This document shows positions 24,331 through 35,558 of a stretch of 64,000 nucleotides of DNA, one piece after another. The notes below the pieces were generated by a model that worked only from the letters and a program-made list of their open reading frames with translations, did no database searches and was not told the origin of the DNA. Position numbers and translations under genes: made by a program. Origin of the DNA: Perognathus longimembris pacificus (lineage: Eukaryota; Chordata; Mammalia; Rodentia; Heteromyidae). Position 1 is the stretch's first letter, and each line of letters begins with the position of its first letter. The DNA lies in the NCBI RefSeq assembly GCF_023159225.1, contig NC_063162.1, positions 97,358,880 to 97,422,879 on the forward strand. The letters are read 5' to 3'.

Positions 24331-24794
24331 GATGGGTGGATAATAAAGACGGAACCAAGAAACCAAAAGCAGTTGATTTTATACATGTAAAGTGGAAGAG
24401 TTATAGATCTATTTGAGGATAGAAGGGAAAATGAATGTGTTTGCCAGGGTGAAAAAGGAAAAATAGTTATGGTTTGAAAGTGAGGTATTGGAGTTTAAAA
24501 ATAGCAAAGAACATTCTTAGGGATTTCATTGTGTGAAAAATCATAACAACAATAGATATCAAATTAAACCAAGAGGATTGCTTCAGGAAGTTGGCAGTGG
24601 GGCATGGATTTTCTAGGTCTGATGGGTAGTTTTTATAATAAACCATTTTATTGTCCCATTTGTCTTTTGACATAAAAGTACTTGAAGCTAAGCAACCAAG
24701 TACAAAAATCAAGCCTTCTTTATAGCATATATTTTACTTTGCTAGGGACTAGAGCTATGGTGTAGGCAGGGTCACTACTGTCTTGAGTCAAAAA

Positions 24795-25026
24795 ACATTT
24801 TTCAGGGGCTGGGGATATGGCCTAGTGGCAAGAGTGCCTGCCTCATATACATGAGGCCCTGGGTTCGATTCCCCAGCACCACATATACAGAAAATGGCCA
24901 GAAGTGGCGCTGTGGCTCAAGTGGCAGAGTGCCAGCCTTGAGCAAAAAAAAGAAGCCAGGACAGTGCTCAGGCCCCGAGTCCAAGCCCCAGGACTGGCAA
25001 AAAACAAAACAAAAGACATTTTTCAG
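24795..25026 (+). mobile_element. IDL-Geo SINE, sense, with target-site duplication
   Basis: Reads in sense: ggggctggggatatggccta (start 24806), B box gggttcgattccccagcacc, linker acatatacagaaaatggcca, Geo half ctgtggctcaagtggcagag, then gtccaagccccaggactggc and an A-rich tail. An 11-bp duplication acatttttcag flanks it (24795-24805 and 25016-25026). Older subtype. Confidence 0.95.
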
Positions 25027-26351
25027 TGATATATTATGGATGAATTTCCTAACTAGACTGTGAAATACGTAGTAAATCATTAAGAAGTTACACTGGGATA
25101 ATGGAACCGAATTTATACTGATCATCTGTCTGCCTGTGGTAAAATTGTTTGTGAATTCTGGGTAGCGGACTGTTATTGGTGGGTTGTTGACCATAATAAT
25201 TCTCTCATGCTTGGAAATAGTGCCAGAAGTGGAAATCTAATTATTATGTGTATATTATTACATATATGTGTACTATCCCAGTCTTTGCATATTAACACTC
25301 CCAGATTGAATTCCTAGGCGATTCCCAAAATAGAAAACTGCTTGCTTATTTCCTAGTAACTTCTCATTGTTGACTATAAACTTGAGTTTTTGAGTTTGAA
25401 TTCAAAGCTCTGCGTTTGGAACATAAACTAATTTTCAGAAAAGTTACTTATCTTAAATGCCTACCTTATACCTCATGACTTTTACATGGTATTACTATAT
25501 ATTCTTATCTACATGTCTAGAAACATGGGTGTATATATATAGAAATATACAGGTTTTTAAAAAAGTTTATGACCTCAAACATATTAATACATGTTATGTG
25601 CTAACTCTGGAATATGGAAGTGAATATGTATGGTTCTAGAATTCACTGAATCTAATGCAGGAGTCAGGAGGAATCAATGTGAATGATGCACTTTGATTTA
25701 TAAATACTATATGTTGAATGTGAGCTGAGAAGTGTGTTGACAACCCTGTTATGTGGGAAGTTGGGAAGGGCTTTCCCTTAGTTAGGTGTTACAATGAAGG
25801 TGAGCCTCTTGGGTTGAATATTAAGAGAATAAGTAGTTCTCTAGGCTGTTTGGTAGCATGGCATGTTTCTCAGGTTTAGGTAAAAACACAGAAGCACCTA
25901 TACCCAATTTCCTTTCCTGGAGAATTAATTAGTTTCCCTCAGTTGTTTATCTCCTTCCCAAAGGGAAGGTATAGGCTGTAAACTGTATTAATTCAGCATA
26001 TTAAATATGTAGTAAATACATATTTCCTCCCCATGGGATCTCATGGGAATGCCAGAAATATCAAAAGAGCCATCTTCCAACTAATTTATGTTTAGGTGGT
26101 TTTATGTGTAGCCATTCTTTGGAACTAATCTACTTTCAACATAGTTTCTAATACCTGAGTTGTAACTATATAAAAATATAACAAATGCTATTGTTGTGTC
26201 GAGTTGTCAGCAAGTAGGATAGTGGACCACATACATGGTTTTGGAATACAGCTCACTTTTATTTTCAGGTTTTCTTTTTGTTAAAATATTTCATGGAGTC
26301 TTAAAATATAGGATTTTAAAATTATAATAACTTTGAACATTAAGAGAATAA
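25027..26351. other. unassigned non-coding stretch
   Basis: AT-rich background with no confident repeat or exon. Confidence 0.4.
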
Positions 26352-26592
26352 TTTTTTGTTTGTTTGTTTTTTGTTGGTCTTGGGGCTTGAACTCAGGACC
26401 TGGGAGCTGTCTCAGCTTTTTCGCTCTTAGCTAGCACTCTACCACTTTGAACACAGCACCACTTCCAGTTTTCCAATGGTTAATTGGAGTTGAGTGTTAT
26501 GGACTTTTACTGCTTGGGCTGGCTTTGAAATTCCTCAAATCTCAGCCTCCTGAGTAGCTAGGATTACAGGCATGAACCACTGGCATCAGACA
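26352..26592 (-). mobile_element. composite B1(7SL)-Geo SINE
   Basis: The inverted element begins with a T/GTTT-rich tail. The Geo half follows (ttggggcttgaactcaggac, gctagcactctaccac), then an inverted B1 half: gttaattggagttgagtgtt, gggctggctttgaaattcct, caaatctcagcctcctgagt and gattacaggcatgaaccact, the 5' end of B1. Confidence 0.88.
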
Positions 26593-29500
26593 GTGAGTCT
26601 GTTTCATAAATATGTATCAGTGTTTTGTTCAATCATCCCACAAAAGCAAAACTTAATTATTTTAAATTGGTTTTTAATTTATTATAGCCTACAATTTGTT
26701 ATATAATTAGTAATGAGATACCACTGAATTTGTATTTATGAATGTGAAAGAGGGTAGTTTTATCTTCTGTAAGTGCCTATCTAGGTAATTATCTAGTTGT
26801 ACTTATTAATTTTCTTCCCTTTTGAACCCATATTATGGGGTTTCTGGTCCAACTTACTTGGTTGATTATCTTTTTTCTTTGTTTGTTTTAATTTTTCCTT
26901 TACTCTTTGGCGTATTTGGTTGTTTATGAGACAAGGTTTTGCTTCTTTTTTGTTTTTATTTTGTTTTAAATGATATGTGTGTATAGGGTTTTTGGTCCAA
27001 TAATAAAATACTATATTGTTTATTCATGAATTCTGTGAAACCACCTGTTAGTTTTGTGATTGCCTCTCATATTCTGTGATAGTTGTTAAATGAAGTACTG
27101 GGAACAAGCATTGAATGATTGTACAAATAAATAAACATAATTATCAGTTGTGTTTAGGACACAACCTATTGTTTTCTTGTTAAAGAGAATAAGAGTTAGT
27201 ATTGAAGCTAGTATACTTGCAAGTGAGTGGTGAGTCTGCTATAGAGATGGTTATCTGGGTCTGCCTCCACTGAGATGTCTATGAACTTATTGATTTCTTT
27301 TTTTGGGCCTTGCATCAAAGTTATATATTTAATAATTTGTTATCTCCTATATCTTTTCTTTCTCAGTCTTGTGAAAATATTTCTTAGATTATTTTAAATT
27401 CAAGATGTGTTCATTTAAGACTAATATTTATTTTATCTCAAGTTGCATTCTTTTTTAACATGCAAGTTTTGATATAATTTAATTATATATAGGGAACATA
27501 AAACATGTAATTTCCTTTAGCAGTGCAGCTTATTTTTCTAGAATATGGGCAGTGAGATCATCTTTGTTTTTCTTTTGAATGTTTATGACTTGTCATTTTG
27601 GTGTACTCACTTTTTGCTATGCCTAATAATTGTATCATATGGAAAATTTAGTGATACACGGCAAGAGAGAAGGGAAATATTTTCTGAAGGAGTATGCTAT
27701 TTTGAAGCCTGCTTGTAAAAGAGTTCTTGATGCTGAAATACATAGCTGAAGCCTTTGAATTACACCTTCCATGGCCAAAGCTCTGCTGTCTGGAACTCTA
27801 TTAGGATCAAAAATTAACTCCGTCATTCTGCCATTCAATATGAACCCTGCCTCTCTGCCTAATGATAGTGAAGTTTTAATATGCTGTCCATAGTCCCAGA
27901 AATGACTTTTGAAGATTTCTGTTCCAATGTACACGTGTGTGGTCACTGCAAACAGTAACACAAGGGTGCATGACTAAGCATGCTACTAATGTAGTATTAT
28001 TAAAAATGAGTCTTTAACTTCTAGGACAACCTGAATCCTTCTTATCTTTTTACCTCGAATTTAAAAAGTCTTCTGTATGCTCACACTTTTCTTGAGACTT
28101 GGAGATAATCCTTTTTCTAATCAAATGAGTATAAAAAATCCTTATTTTAATGGCATAAGGTGTGATACCAATACCAGTGCTTTTTGGTCCCTTGTTTTCT
28201 TTTGATTTAGTTTCTCCTGTTCTTTGGTCACTAGGTCTTCTGTTATATTCCTGTGCTGCCTATGGTATGAATCATCTGATGTCCTTTCTGTTTATTTTGA
28301 ATTGGGACCATGATTTCTATAGGTGATTCCTATTCCTCCACTTCCCTGGGTTAATTTCTGACCCTCTTTCCTAAGGACTACTTCTTGGCCACCAGATTAC
28401 TTTTTCTCTTGTATTGTTCCCTATTGTCCATTGCCTCTCCTTAATGTTGTCTTGCCTCATGACTCCTGTTGGATTTAACCATAACTTTTAATAATCAGCC
28501 ACATCCCTGTCTTTTAACCAGGCCAGCACCAGATCTTACTCATTTGGAATATTTCACTAACATGTAACACTATCCCAACTAGTGGACAAAAATCAGAGGC
28601 ACTAGAATTCTTTTTGATTGAATTGACATTTATTGAGTGCTATTGTGTATAAGGAAAAATTTTGTGTTATGACAGAAAAATAAGTGAAAGATCATCTTGA
28701 CTTCTAGTGTCACGTCTGTTCAGAGAACAAATTATAATTTGTACATGATACATGACAGGTTGAAGTGGCCTAAAATATTATATATATACATGCAGTTTTA
28801 TATATCTAGATAAATTGCTTCAGAAAGACTAATATACCTATGTTTTCCTCTTTTTTACTTCTGGTAACACTCAAGAGAATTCAATGAAATGTTCTTATTT
28901 CATGGTTTACTTCCTAAAATTTCTTGCTTTTGTTTGTCCTGTTATACATAAATGAAAGTGATGAAAGTACTTGAAATAAGTATTGTGTGGATTAGAGAAA
29001 ATTCCATTTGAGGATAGAATAATTATTGTAATAAGTAGGTGACAGACATCTGTGAAACATTTCCTGAATTCTCTATCTACAACATTCAGAGCCAAATAAT
29101 TTTTCAAGAAATGTCACAGGTTGCTTAGTTACGTTTTCTGGCTCTTAATAGATTAAAAATTTGAGGTCTAACTCTTTTCTTGTGATTTTTTTTTATTTTA
29201 AAGTAAATCTAAGTATTTCATATAGCAATTGAAATCCTCTTTTCCATTTTCCCTTATAAGCCTCTTATTTTCCGTTAAGTAACTACAAGTCCTTATTCTT
29301 GTGATTTGACATTATACTGTCAACAGTTGTGTTCTCTTTCACTGACTCCAATGTGTCCATATTGTCTATAACATAAACTTAATAACTTAATGTCAGCTCC
29401 ATATAACTAAAATCAGTGGCACATAAAGTGGAATATTTTTCAAGGTTGCAAACTATTCCTTGGCTCTGCAAAGTTTACTATTATGTAATTGAAATACTAA

Positions 29501-31404
29501 GCTTTGAAACTTTTTTATTGCTGGGTCTGTCATTTTCTGTCACATATATGAAATTGCTTATCCCTTAGGTACATATCCTGTTTTACTAGACAGTTGTTAA
29601 CATTTCTGACTTTCAGGCTAGCTACATCTAAGCAGGAATAATGTCCTTTTTCAACTTGCAAGTATGATAACTAGGGATTCCTCAAGTACAAAATCAAAGT
29701 GATTGAGAGATATGTTAATCTCAGATATTTTGACTATCTCTGATAAAACTATTAGTTGGGAAAAGATAGGCTTGCTGAAATTCAGCTCTGACTCTCATAT
29801 TGCCCTTTTATCTATCCTTTGTAGCTTATCAGTATGTCACATAAAAATTTATAACTCATCCCTCCCCCAAGCCCTGATCTGAGTGTTACTGTGATTCTTT
29901 CCTCATGATGACTATTAACTTTATAACCAATGTTTATTGATATAAAGCGTATTTTCTTTTAAGGGGATGAGATAAGTGATTACTTTTTTGGGGGAGAGAG
30001 AATAGTATGAGTAATGAGCTTTTCAAAGAACTTGACAGAATTTAATGGAAATATTTCACCTCAATTGCCGTTTTTTCAGTACATTATTGCATATTTTTAC
30101 TATACATAAGCCAAATGGTCTTATAATATCTATGTTCAGTATATTTTTCTAAGATGAAAAGTTTGTTGTTTTTCGATTTCAAACATAGCTGTTTTAGACA
30201 GTTATGTTTTTCCTTTTCTTTCCCCATGTCAGAGGTCCACTAGGTTCTTTTATTTTGTTTTCTTTTTAAATAAGGTTTTAAAAAGCTGCTGGATCATTTT
30301 TTTATCTCAAAATTTCAGTAGGAAATTTTAAAGCAAAAACTTTATAAAGTTACATTCTTATTAGATGGATATAGAACATTGTGTTCCTAAGAATTAGAAT
30401 GGAAATTGCAAGAATTTGTTTACACTGGTCATTGAAGTGATGTATTACAGTAATATGAGTTTTCTTATGGAAAAGTAGTTTTGTTTATACAGCATTTCTC
30501 ATTTAAAAGAATCTTTGCTGACTACTACTAGTTCTATTGCAGGACTGTTTTAAAGCATTCCTGTTTAAATTGTGCTGCTTAGAATCGTTGGTCTACATGA
30601 ATCAACCAATGTGATTATATCAGTGTAATTATTTTTCCCCTTTAAGCGTATGATGACTTTTAATTTAATCTGCAACATTAGAATATATTAATTAATGAGT
30701 ATATTAATAGTTATTTGTAGACCAGCTTAAATGATGCTTTAAAATTAGAGTTAATTGCCCCCTGAGAATTACAGTGTTAATAGGGATAGTGATTTGTGAG
30801 GAATTAAAGGTTGAGAAGACATTGGAAGAGAGTAGAAGTGAGGGGAGCCTCTGGTACCCTTTCAAGTGACAGTGTGACTACCTGTCTACTTAGGAATGCA
30901 CAACATATCTCAGCCATGTTAGGCTAACTTTCTTTTCTGGCTTCAGATGTAATTATCTCTACATGCCCCCAGATCTTTCACAATGATGTCCCTATGTGAG
31001 GGGCAGGGGATCACATAGACAAATCCTTGGTTAGATAACTTGTACTTTGAATCCAAAGGAAATCCAGTTTCTAGGCTTGTATAGATTTCCATATTCTGTT
31101 CCTACTTTTTCCAAATGCCTACGGTGAGCAAAATGAAGCCTGTGACATCCTGAGGTGCATGGGGGTGTAATTTACAGGTGCCCAGGGTCTCCTGCCTGTG
31201 CCTCTTCATTCCATCTTCCTAGGGAAGGAGGACAGTGCAATTTCAACACTGAAATAGTGATTATGGCTTTCTGATCTAGTGCTGCCTATTGGGAATGTTA
31301 AAAAAGAAAAAGAAGAAAAGTTTGATGCAAATCACAGTTTCTTTGAGGCAGGGTCATCTAGCTGTTCCACACCGCAATAGCCTTTGGAGAATCTGTGTTT
31401 TTCT
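26593..31404. other. longest repeat-poor stretch of the window
   Basis: Nearly 5 kb with no young SINE or L1. A decayed L2-like piece may lie at 28622-28770 (ttgacatttattgagtgcta). The segment 27635-27961 has higher complexity and a 108-codon minus-strand frame without recognisable domains. At 30660-30790 there are several TAAT-type homeodomain cores. I see no splice-flanked exon. Low insertion density can accompany regulatory constraint, but that is inference. Confidence 0.45.
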
Positions 31405-31562
31405 TTTTTTTTTTTTTCAAATTTTTATTATCAAACTGATTGTACATCAGAGGTTACAGTTTCATACGTTAGGCATTGGATACATTTCTTGTACTGTTTG
31501 TTACCTTGTCCCTCATACCCCCTTCCCTCCTCCCCCTTTCCTTTCCCCCTCCCCCCGGAGGT
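31405..31562 (-). mobile_element. L1 LINE 3' end, short truncated copy
   Basis: T-tail followed by the inverse of the L1 terminus (gattgtacatcagaggttac, cattggatacatttcttgta) and then the inverted polypurine tract. It ends abruptly at about 31562, so only about 150 bases were inserted. Confidence 0.85.
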
Positions 31563-32431
31563 AAATACCTAATCTTTTGAATAATGATAAGGGATGTTTT
31601 AGTAGCAATCCCCCCAAAAACAACAACAACAACAACAACCCAATAATAGTTCTCTAATTATGTGTGTCATTGCTGGTTTATCCTAACTGAATTGTTGTTT
31701 CTAAATGTTTGAACTTCAATGGCCATGTACTAAAACTTTATTTTAAAACAGATCTACTCCCTGGGTTTAATTCCATCACTGGGGAAAAAAAGAAAGAAAG
31801 GTAAAACTGACTTGATTGTGAACATCATGTAAACTGATATCTTATAATAAAAAAAAAGAAATATCTGAGTACACACTGGCTAGTTTCTCCACCACAAAAG
31901 GTGACATCATTTCCTCTCCTTCCCAAGGAGTTCAACCTGCAGTGTGACTAATTAAAGTCCTATTATTTCTATGCTGGAGGTAGTTAGGATTCTTTGGTGG
32001 TGTTGGATGTTCTAGTCCTTCTGTGTGCCTTTGCTTTTCTCTCTGTAGTTTCACAGACCATCTGACCTATGACAAACTCTCTCCTAATCCTTGGTTACTC
32101 TTTAATTCCCATGCCTGTGTTTCACAGCTCATATTTGGTGTGCTTGGGCAAGGTGGCCTTGGCTCTGCATAAACTCTGTCAGGATCAATTTGTTGTTGGG
32201 TTTTATTGACATTTGGCATGCCAGAATTGCTTTGGAAAATTGTTTCTGTTGCCACATTCTCATTTCTGATAGATTATAACAACTACTGTTTGAATAAGTG
32301 ATCTTATTTCTCATTCACTGATACATTCCCATAGTTTTGAGTATTGCTGGTATTGAGAAAGTAAGGCCCTAATCAGTATTTACTGAATTAGTCAGTTTCA
32401 GTGTTCTCCATTCTGGATATTGAAAAAAATA
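31563..32431. other. unassigned stretch with small repeats
   Basis: Contains a (CAA)n tract at about 31619-31638 and the 3' part of an ID-like monomer at about 31760-31800 (ctgggtttaattcca plus an A-rich tail). No exon is supported. Confidence 0.45.
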
Positions 32432-32436
32432 CTCTC

Positions 32437-32469
<33 letters not shown>

Positions 32470-32669
32470 TTTGCCAGTCCTGGGCTATGAACTCAGGGCC
32501 TGAGCACTGTCTCTGGCTTCCTTTTGCTCAAGGCTAGCACTCTGCCACTTGAGCCACAGCGCCACTTCTGGCTGTTTTCTATATATGTGGTGCTGGGGAA
32601 TTGAACCCAGGGATTGGAGGCAAGCACTCTTGCCACTAGGCCATATCCCCAGCCCCTCTCTTTTCTTTT
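32432..32669 (-). mobile_element. IDL-Geo SINE inserted at the tail of another SINE
   Basis: Body about 32446-32655, duplication ctctcttttctttt at 32432-32445 and 32656-32669. The right-hand duplication is the T-rich tail of the B1-Geo element that starts immediately after, so this copy is the younger of the two. A short deletion near the ID 5' part removes the usual catgtatatgag segment. Confidence 0.92.
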
Positions 32670-32897
32670 TGTCAGTTGTGGGCTTGAACTCTGGGCATGG
32701 GCACTGTCCCTGAGCTCTTTAGCTCAAGGCTAGTGCTCTAACACTAGAGCTATAGTGCCACTTCCAGTTCTTTGATGGTTAATTGGAGATAAGAGTCTCA
32801 GGGACTTTCTTGCCTTAGCTGGCTTTGAACGGAGATCCTCAGAGCTCAGCCTCCTGATTAGGTAGGATTACAGTCATGAGCCACTGGCGCCCAACTA
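32670..32897 (-). mobile_element. composite B1(7SL)-Geo SINE
   Basis: Inverted Geo half (tgtgggcttgaactctgggc, then gctcaaggctagtgctctaa) joined to an inverted B1 half (gttaattggagataagagtc, ctggctttgaacggagatcc, gattacagtcatgagccact). It directly abuts an IDL-Geo, so the two right-hand modules can be compared side by side. Confidence 0.9.
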
Positions 32898-34619
32898 AGA
32901 AATACCTTTTTTCATTGAAGTTCAAGATCTCTTCCAAACTTAGTTGAAAAAAAAATGGAGAAAAGAAGAGACACTTACTGAAACATTTCCAGTAGTCCCA
33001 GACTTAAAAGAGCATGATTTCTCGTGAGTTAGTTTTTCTGAATTTCCATGTGGATATTTCTGTAAAGGGTCGACACAAAAGTCATATCACACAGCCATGC
33101 ATTTTGTGGATATTAGAATTATCCACATTTGGTTGATCTTATTTAACTTCACTATGTCTTACCTTCTTTTCTATTTGTGGAATGCTTTTAAGCAAATCCT
33201 AGATATAACCTCATTTTACTTTAAAATAGTTCAGCATGCATCACCACACCGAACATAATGAATAATTCCAGTTCACAACTTCTAATGGTTTCCATTGATT
33301 TCTAGGTTTTATTTTTGCAATTGTTACCTCTACCTCAATTCAAAATCTAATCTATGTATATACTTTTATACCTTTAAACTCCTTTAAGTCTTTTATTTGT
33401 ATTATTGTCTTTCCTTCCACCCTGATACATAGTTGATTTGTGGATGAAATGAGCTGCTGTGTAGAACCAAGTGGGCTGCATTGTAGATTTGGCTGATTGC
33501 TTTCTTGTGGTCTATAGTACACTTTAATTTGTACCTCTAACACCATATATTTCTTGTAAATTTAGTATTAGATCTGGTGGCTTGATTAGATTCCAGCTTT
33601 TCTTTTTTTCTGTTTTTGAACTAGGTGGCCCTGTGAACTGTGATCTGCCTTCAGTGAGGACATGAGTACTGCTGTCCCCTCCTTTCAGTGACACACTCAT
33701 GTTGCCTAGATCTGGATGATCAGTGTTTTTAGCCTGATCTTATAATAAAGTTCTCCTGCATTTTTTTGTGATGGGTTAACACTCACTGATGATCACTGAA
33801 AGGTTCATTATTTTACTTAAGAATTAAGAAATTGAGATTTTTTTTCTTATTGTCATTGCTCCTACATTTTATTTTTGTTTTGGGTGAAGGGGCTGAAATT
33901 CCATAAAGAACCTTCCTCACTTATTGTTTTATTACCTTGAAATACAGTTTTTTCAGGCAAGGGAAAATAAAAATGCTTGATTCTTCCTCCTTATTTGTAA
34001 CTTATGGGAGCAATAAATTGGTTTCCTAGCATCCTCCAGTAAAGAATATTTAAAAATTTCCCTTAAGTAGCATTATGAATCATGAATTCTTTTGTGTGGT
34101 TGTTTTATAATCCATTATAGTCATTATTCTTTTTCCTTTACTTGCCCTACCCTAGGCCAGATTGACCCTGGCGTGTGTTTGCCACAGATATATTAATTTT
34201 TGATCAGCTACGGTCTTTAATTCTCAAATCCTGTTTGCTGGTTCCTGAAAGATATTTGAAATTGGCTCTTTGAACAACCTGATCATTTGCTTCCAGCAGG
34301 TATTTTCAGACAGAGAAACCTCTGAAGCTTTTCTCCAAATATTTCCATGGTAGATTTCTTTCTCAGTTTAAGGACAAAGGGTTAGGATAGCCCAGTGAAA
34401 AGATCAACATGACAGTTTCGCACAAATACAGTGTAGGATATAGGAAGAACACTTGTCTAAAGCCACATCACCCTGGTTCTAAATTCCTGCCTTTGATTGC
34501 ATCTAAGTAATCTAGCTTTATCAAATCACTTATACTATTTCCATTACAGTCTTTCATTCTCCTAAGTGCATATGGTGTAATACCTCTTGGGGTGGCTGTA
34601 TGATTTAATTTTAAACAAT
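32898..34619. other. unassigned stretch with a possible L1M piece
   Basis: At 33180-33330 the text aagcaaatcctagatataac followed by a counterpart of agttcagcatgcatcac recalls an ancient L1M region, but weakly. No exon is supported. Confidence 0.35.
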
Positions 34620-34745
34620 AATAGTAAAATATTTAGTGCAGCTGGGTGGGGTTGGGCAAGAACAAGGGAAGCTTAGAAGAAGTGAGCAAGAACTCATAAA
34701 TTGAGTTGTTGAATTGAAACCCTTTGTCCAATAAAAACATTTTAA
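34620..34745 (+). mobile_element. old rodent L1 3' terminus
   Basis: A G-rich stretch (gctgggtggggttgggcaag) is followed by gaattgaaaccctttgtcc and aataaaaacattttaa. It shares its order and end with the copies at 13895-14005 and 47555-47705. Confidence 0.6.
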
Positions 34746-35322
34746 TGCCTAGTACAAAGTCTTCCAAATGGTAAATGGTAGCACAATAGGACAAACGTTG
34801 TGATTTGATATTAAAGCTTAAATGTGTGCTTCTACTTCATTCTATGCAAACATGAAGGGGATTTTTCTAAGAAAACAAGCATTTTCTCTCATTTTCATTA
34901 TTTAGATCTTGACATTTCCTGCATTGGTTTAATTGTGGGAAGAGAAGTAAACATTTCCTCAGCCCACAGCACCATGTGACTATTTCTCATTGCCCATCAG
35001 CAGTGTGAAACCTCAGATGAAACTCCATTAACTCAGAGTTGGTAAGCAGACTTTATTTAAAGAAAGTGCTCATTCTGTTTTTCTGAACCCACACTCCTAA
35101 TTGACATATATCACACTGTTAAGTAGTAGTTTGGAGAGCCTTTTCATATAAGTAAAATTTTCTAGTCCCTTGAATCTTTGTCTCTTTAGATACTAAATTG
35201 TATTATTTTATTAACTGCAAATAGAAATTTTTACTAAAAAAAATGTCATCATTGTAAGCCAGAGGGAGTTGGAACATCTTTTCTGTTTTTTACTTATTAT
35301 GGTATTAGCTATAGAAATTTTA
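34746..35322. other. unassigned non-coding stretch
   Basis: The part at 34880-35035 is of higher complexity and could be a conserved element. Nothing is recognisable as coding. Confidence 0.35.
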
Positions 35323-35558
35323 TTATGTTAGCATTTTTTTTTTTTTTTTTGGCCAGTCCTGGGCCTTGGACTCAGGGCCTGAGCACTGTCCCTGGCTTCT
35401 TCCCGCTCAAGGCTAGCACTCTGCCACTTGAGTCACAGCGCTGCTTCTGGCCGTTTTCTGTATATGTGGTGCTGGGGAATCGAACCTAGGGCCTCGTGTA
35501 TCCGAGGCAGGCACTCTTGCCACTAGGCTATATCCCCAGCCCTTATGTTAGCATTTTT
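35323..35558 (-). mobile_element. IDL-Geo SINE, young subtype, with target-site duplication
   Basis: Body 35339-35542. A perfect 16-bp duplication ttatgttagcattttt lies at 35323-35338 and 35543-35558. It is almost identical to the copy at 18550-18762 and has the same diagnostic bases. Confidence 0.96.

Noticed and set aside
24806..24880. tRNA-like text with intact A and B boxes considered as a tRNA gene
   Set aside because: It is the ID half of a dimeric SINE with an A-tail and target duplication, and cannot be a free tRNA gene.
24802..25194. 130-codon minus-strand frame
   Set aside because: Most of it is the reverse strand of an IDL-Geo SINE, and similar peptides recur at other SINE copies.
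27635..27961. 108-codon minus-strand frame considered as an exon
   Set aside because: No flanking splice pattern or known domain. It is kept only as part of a possible conserved interval.
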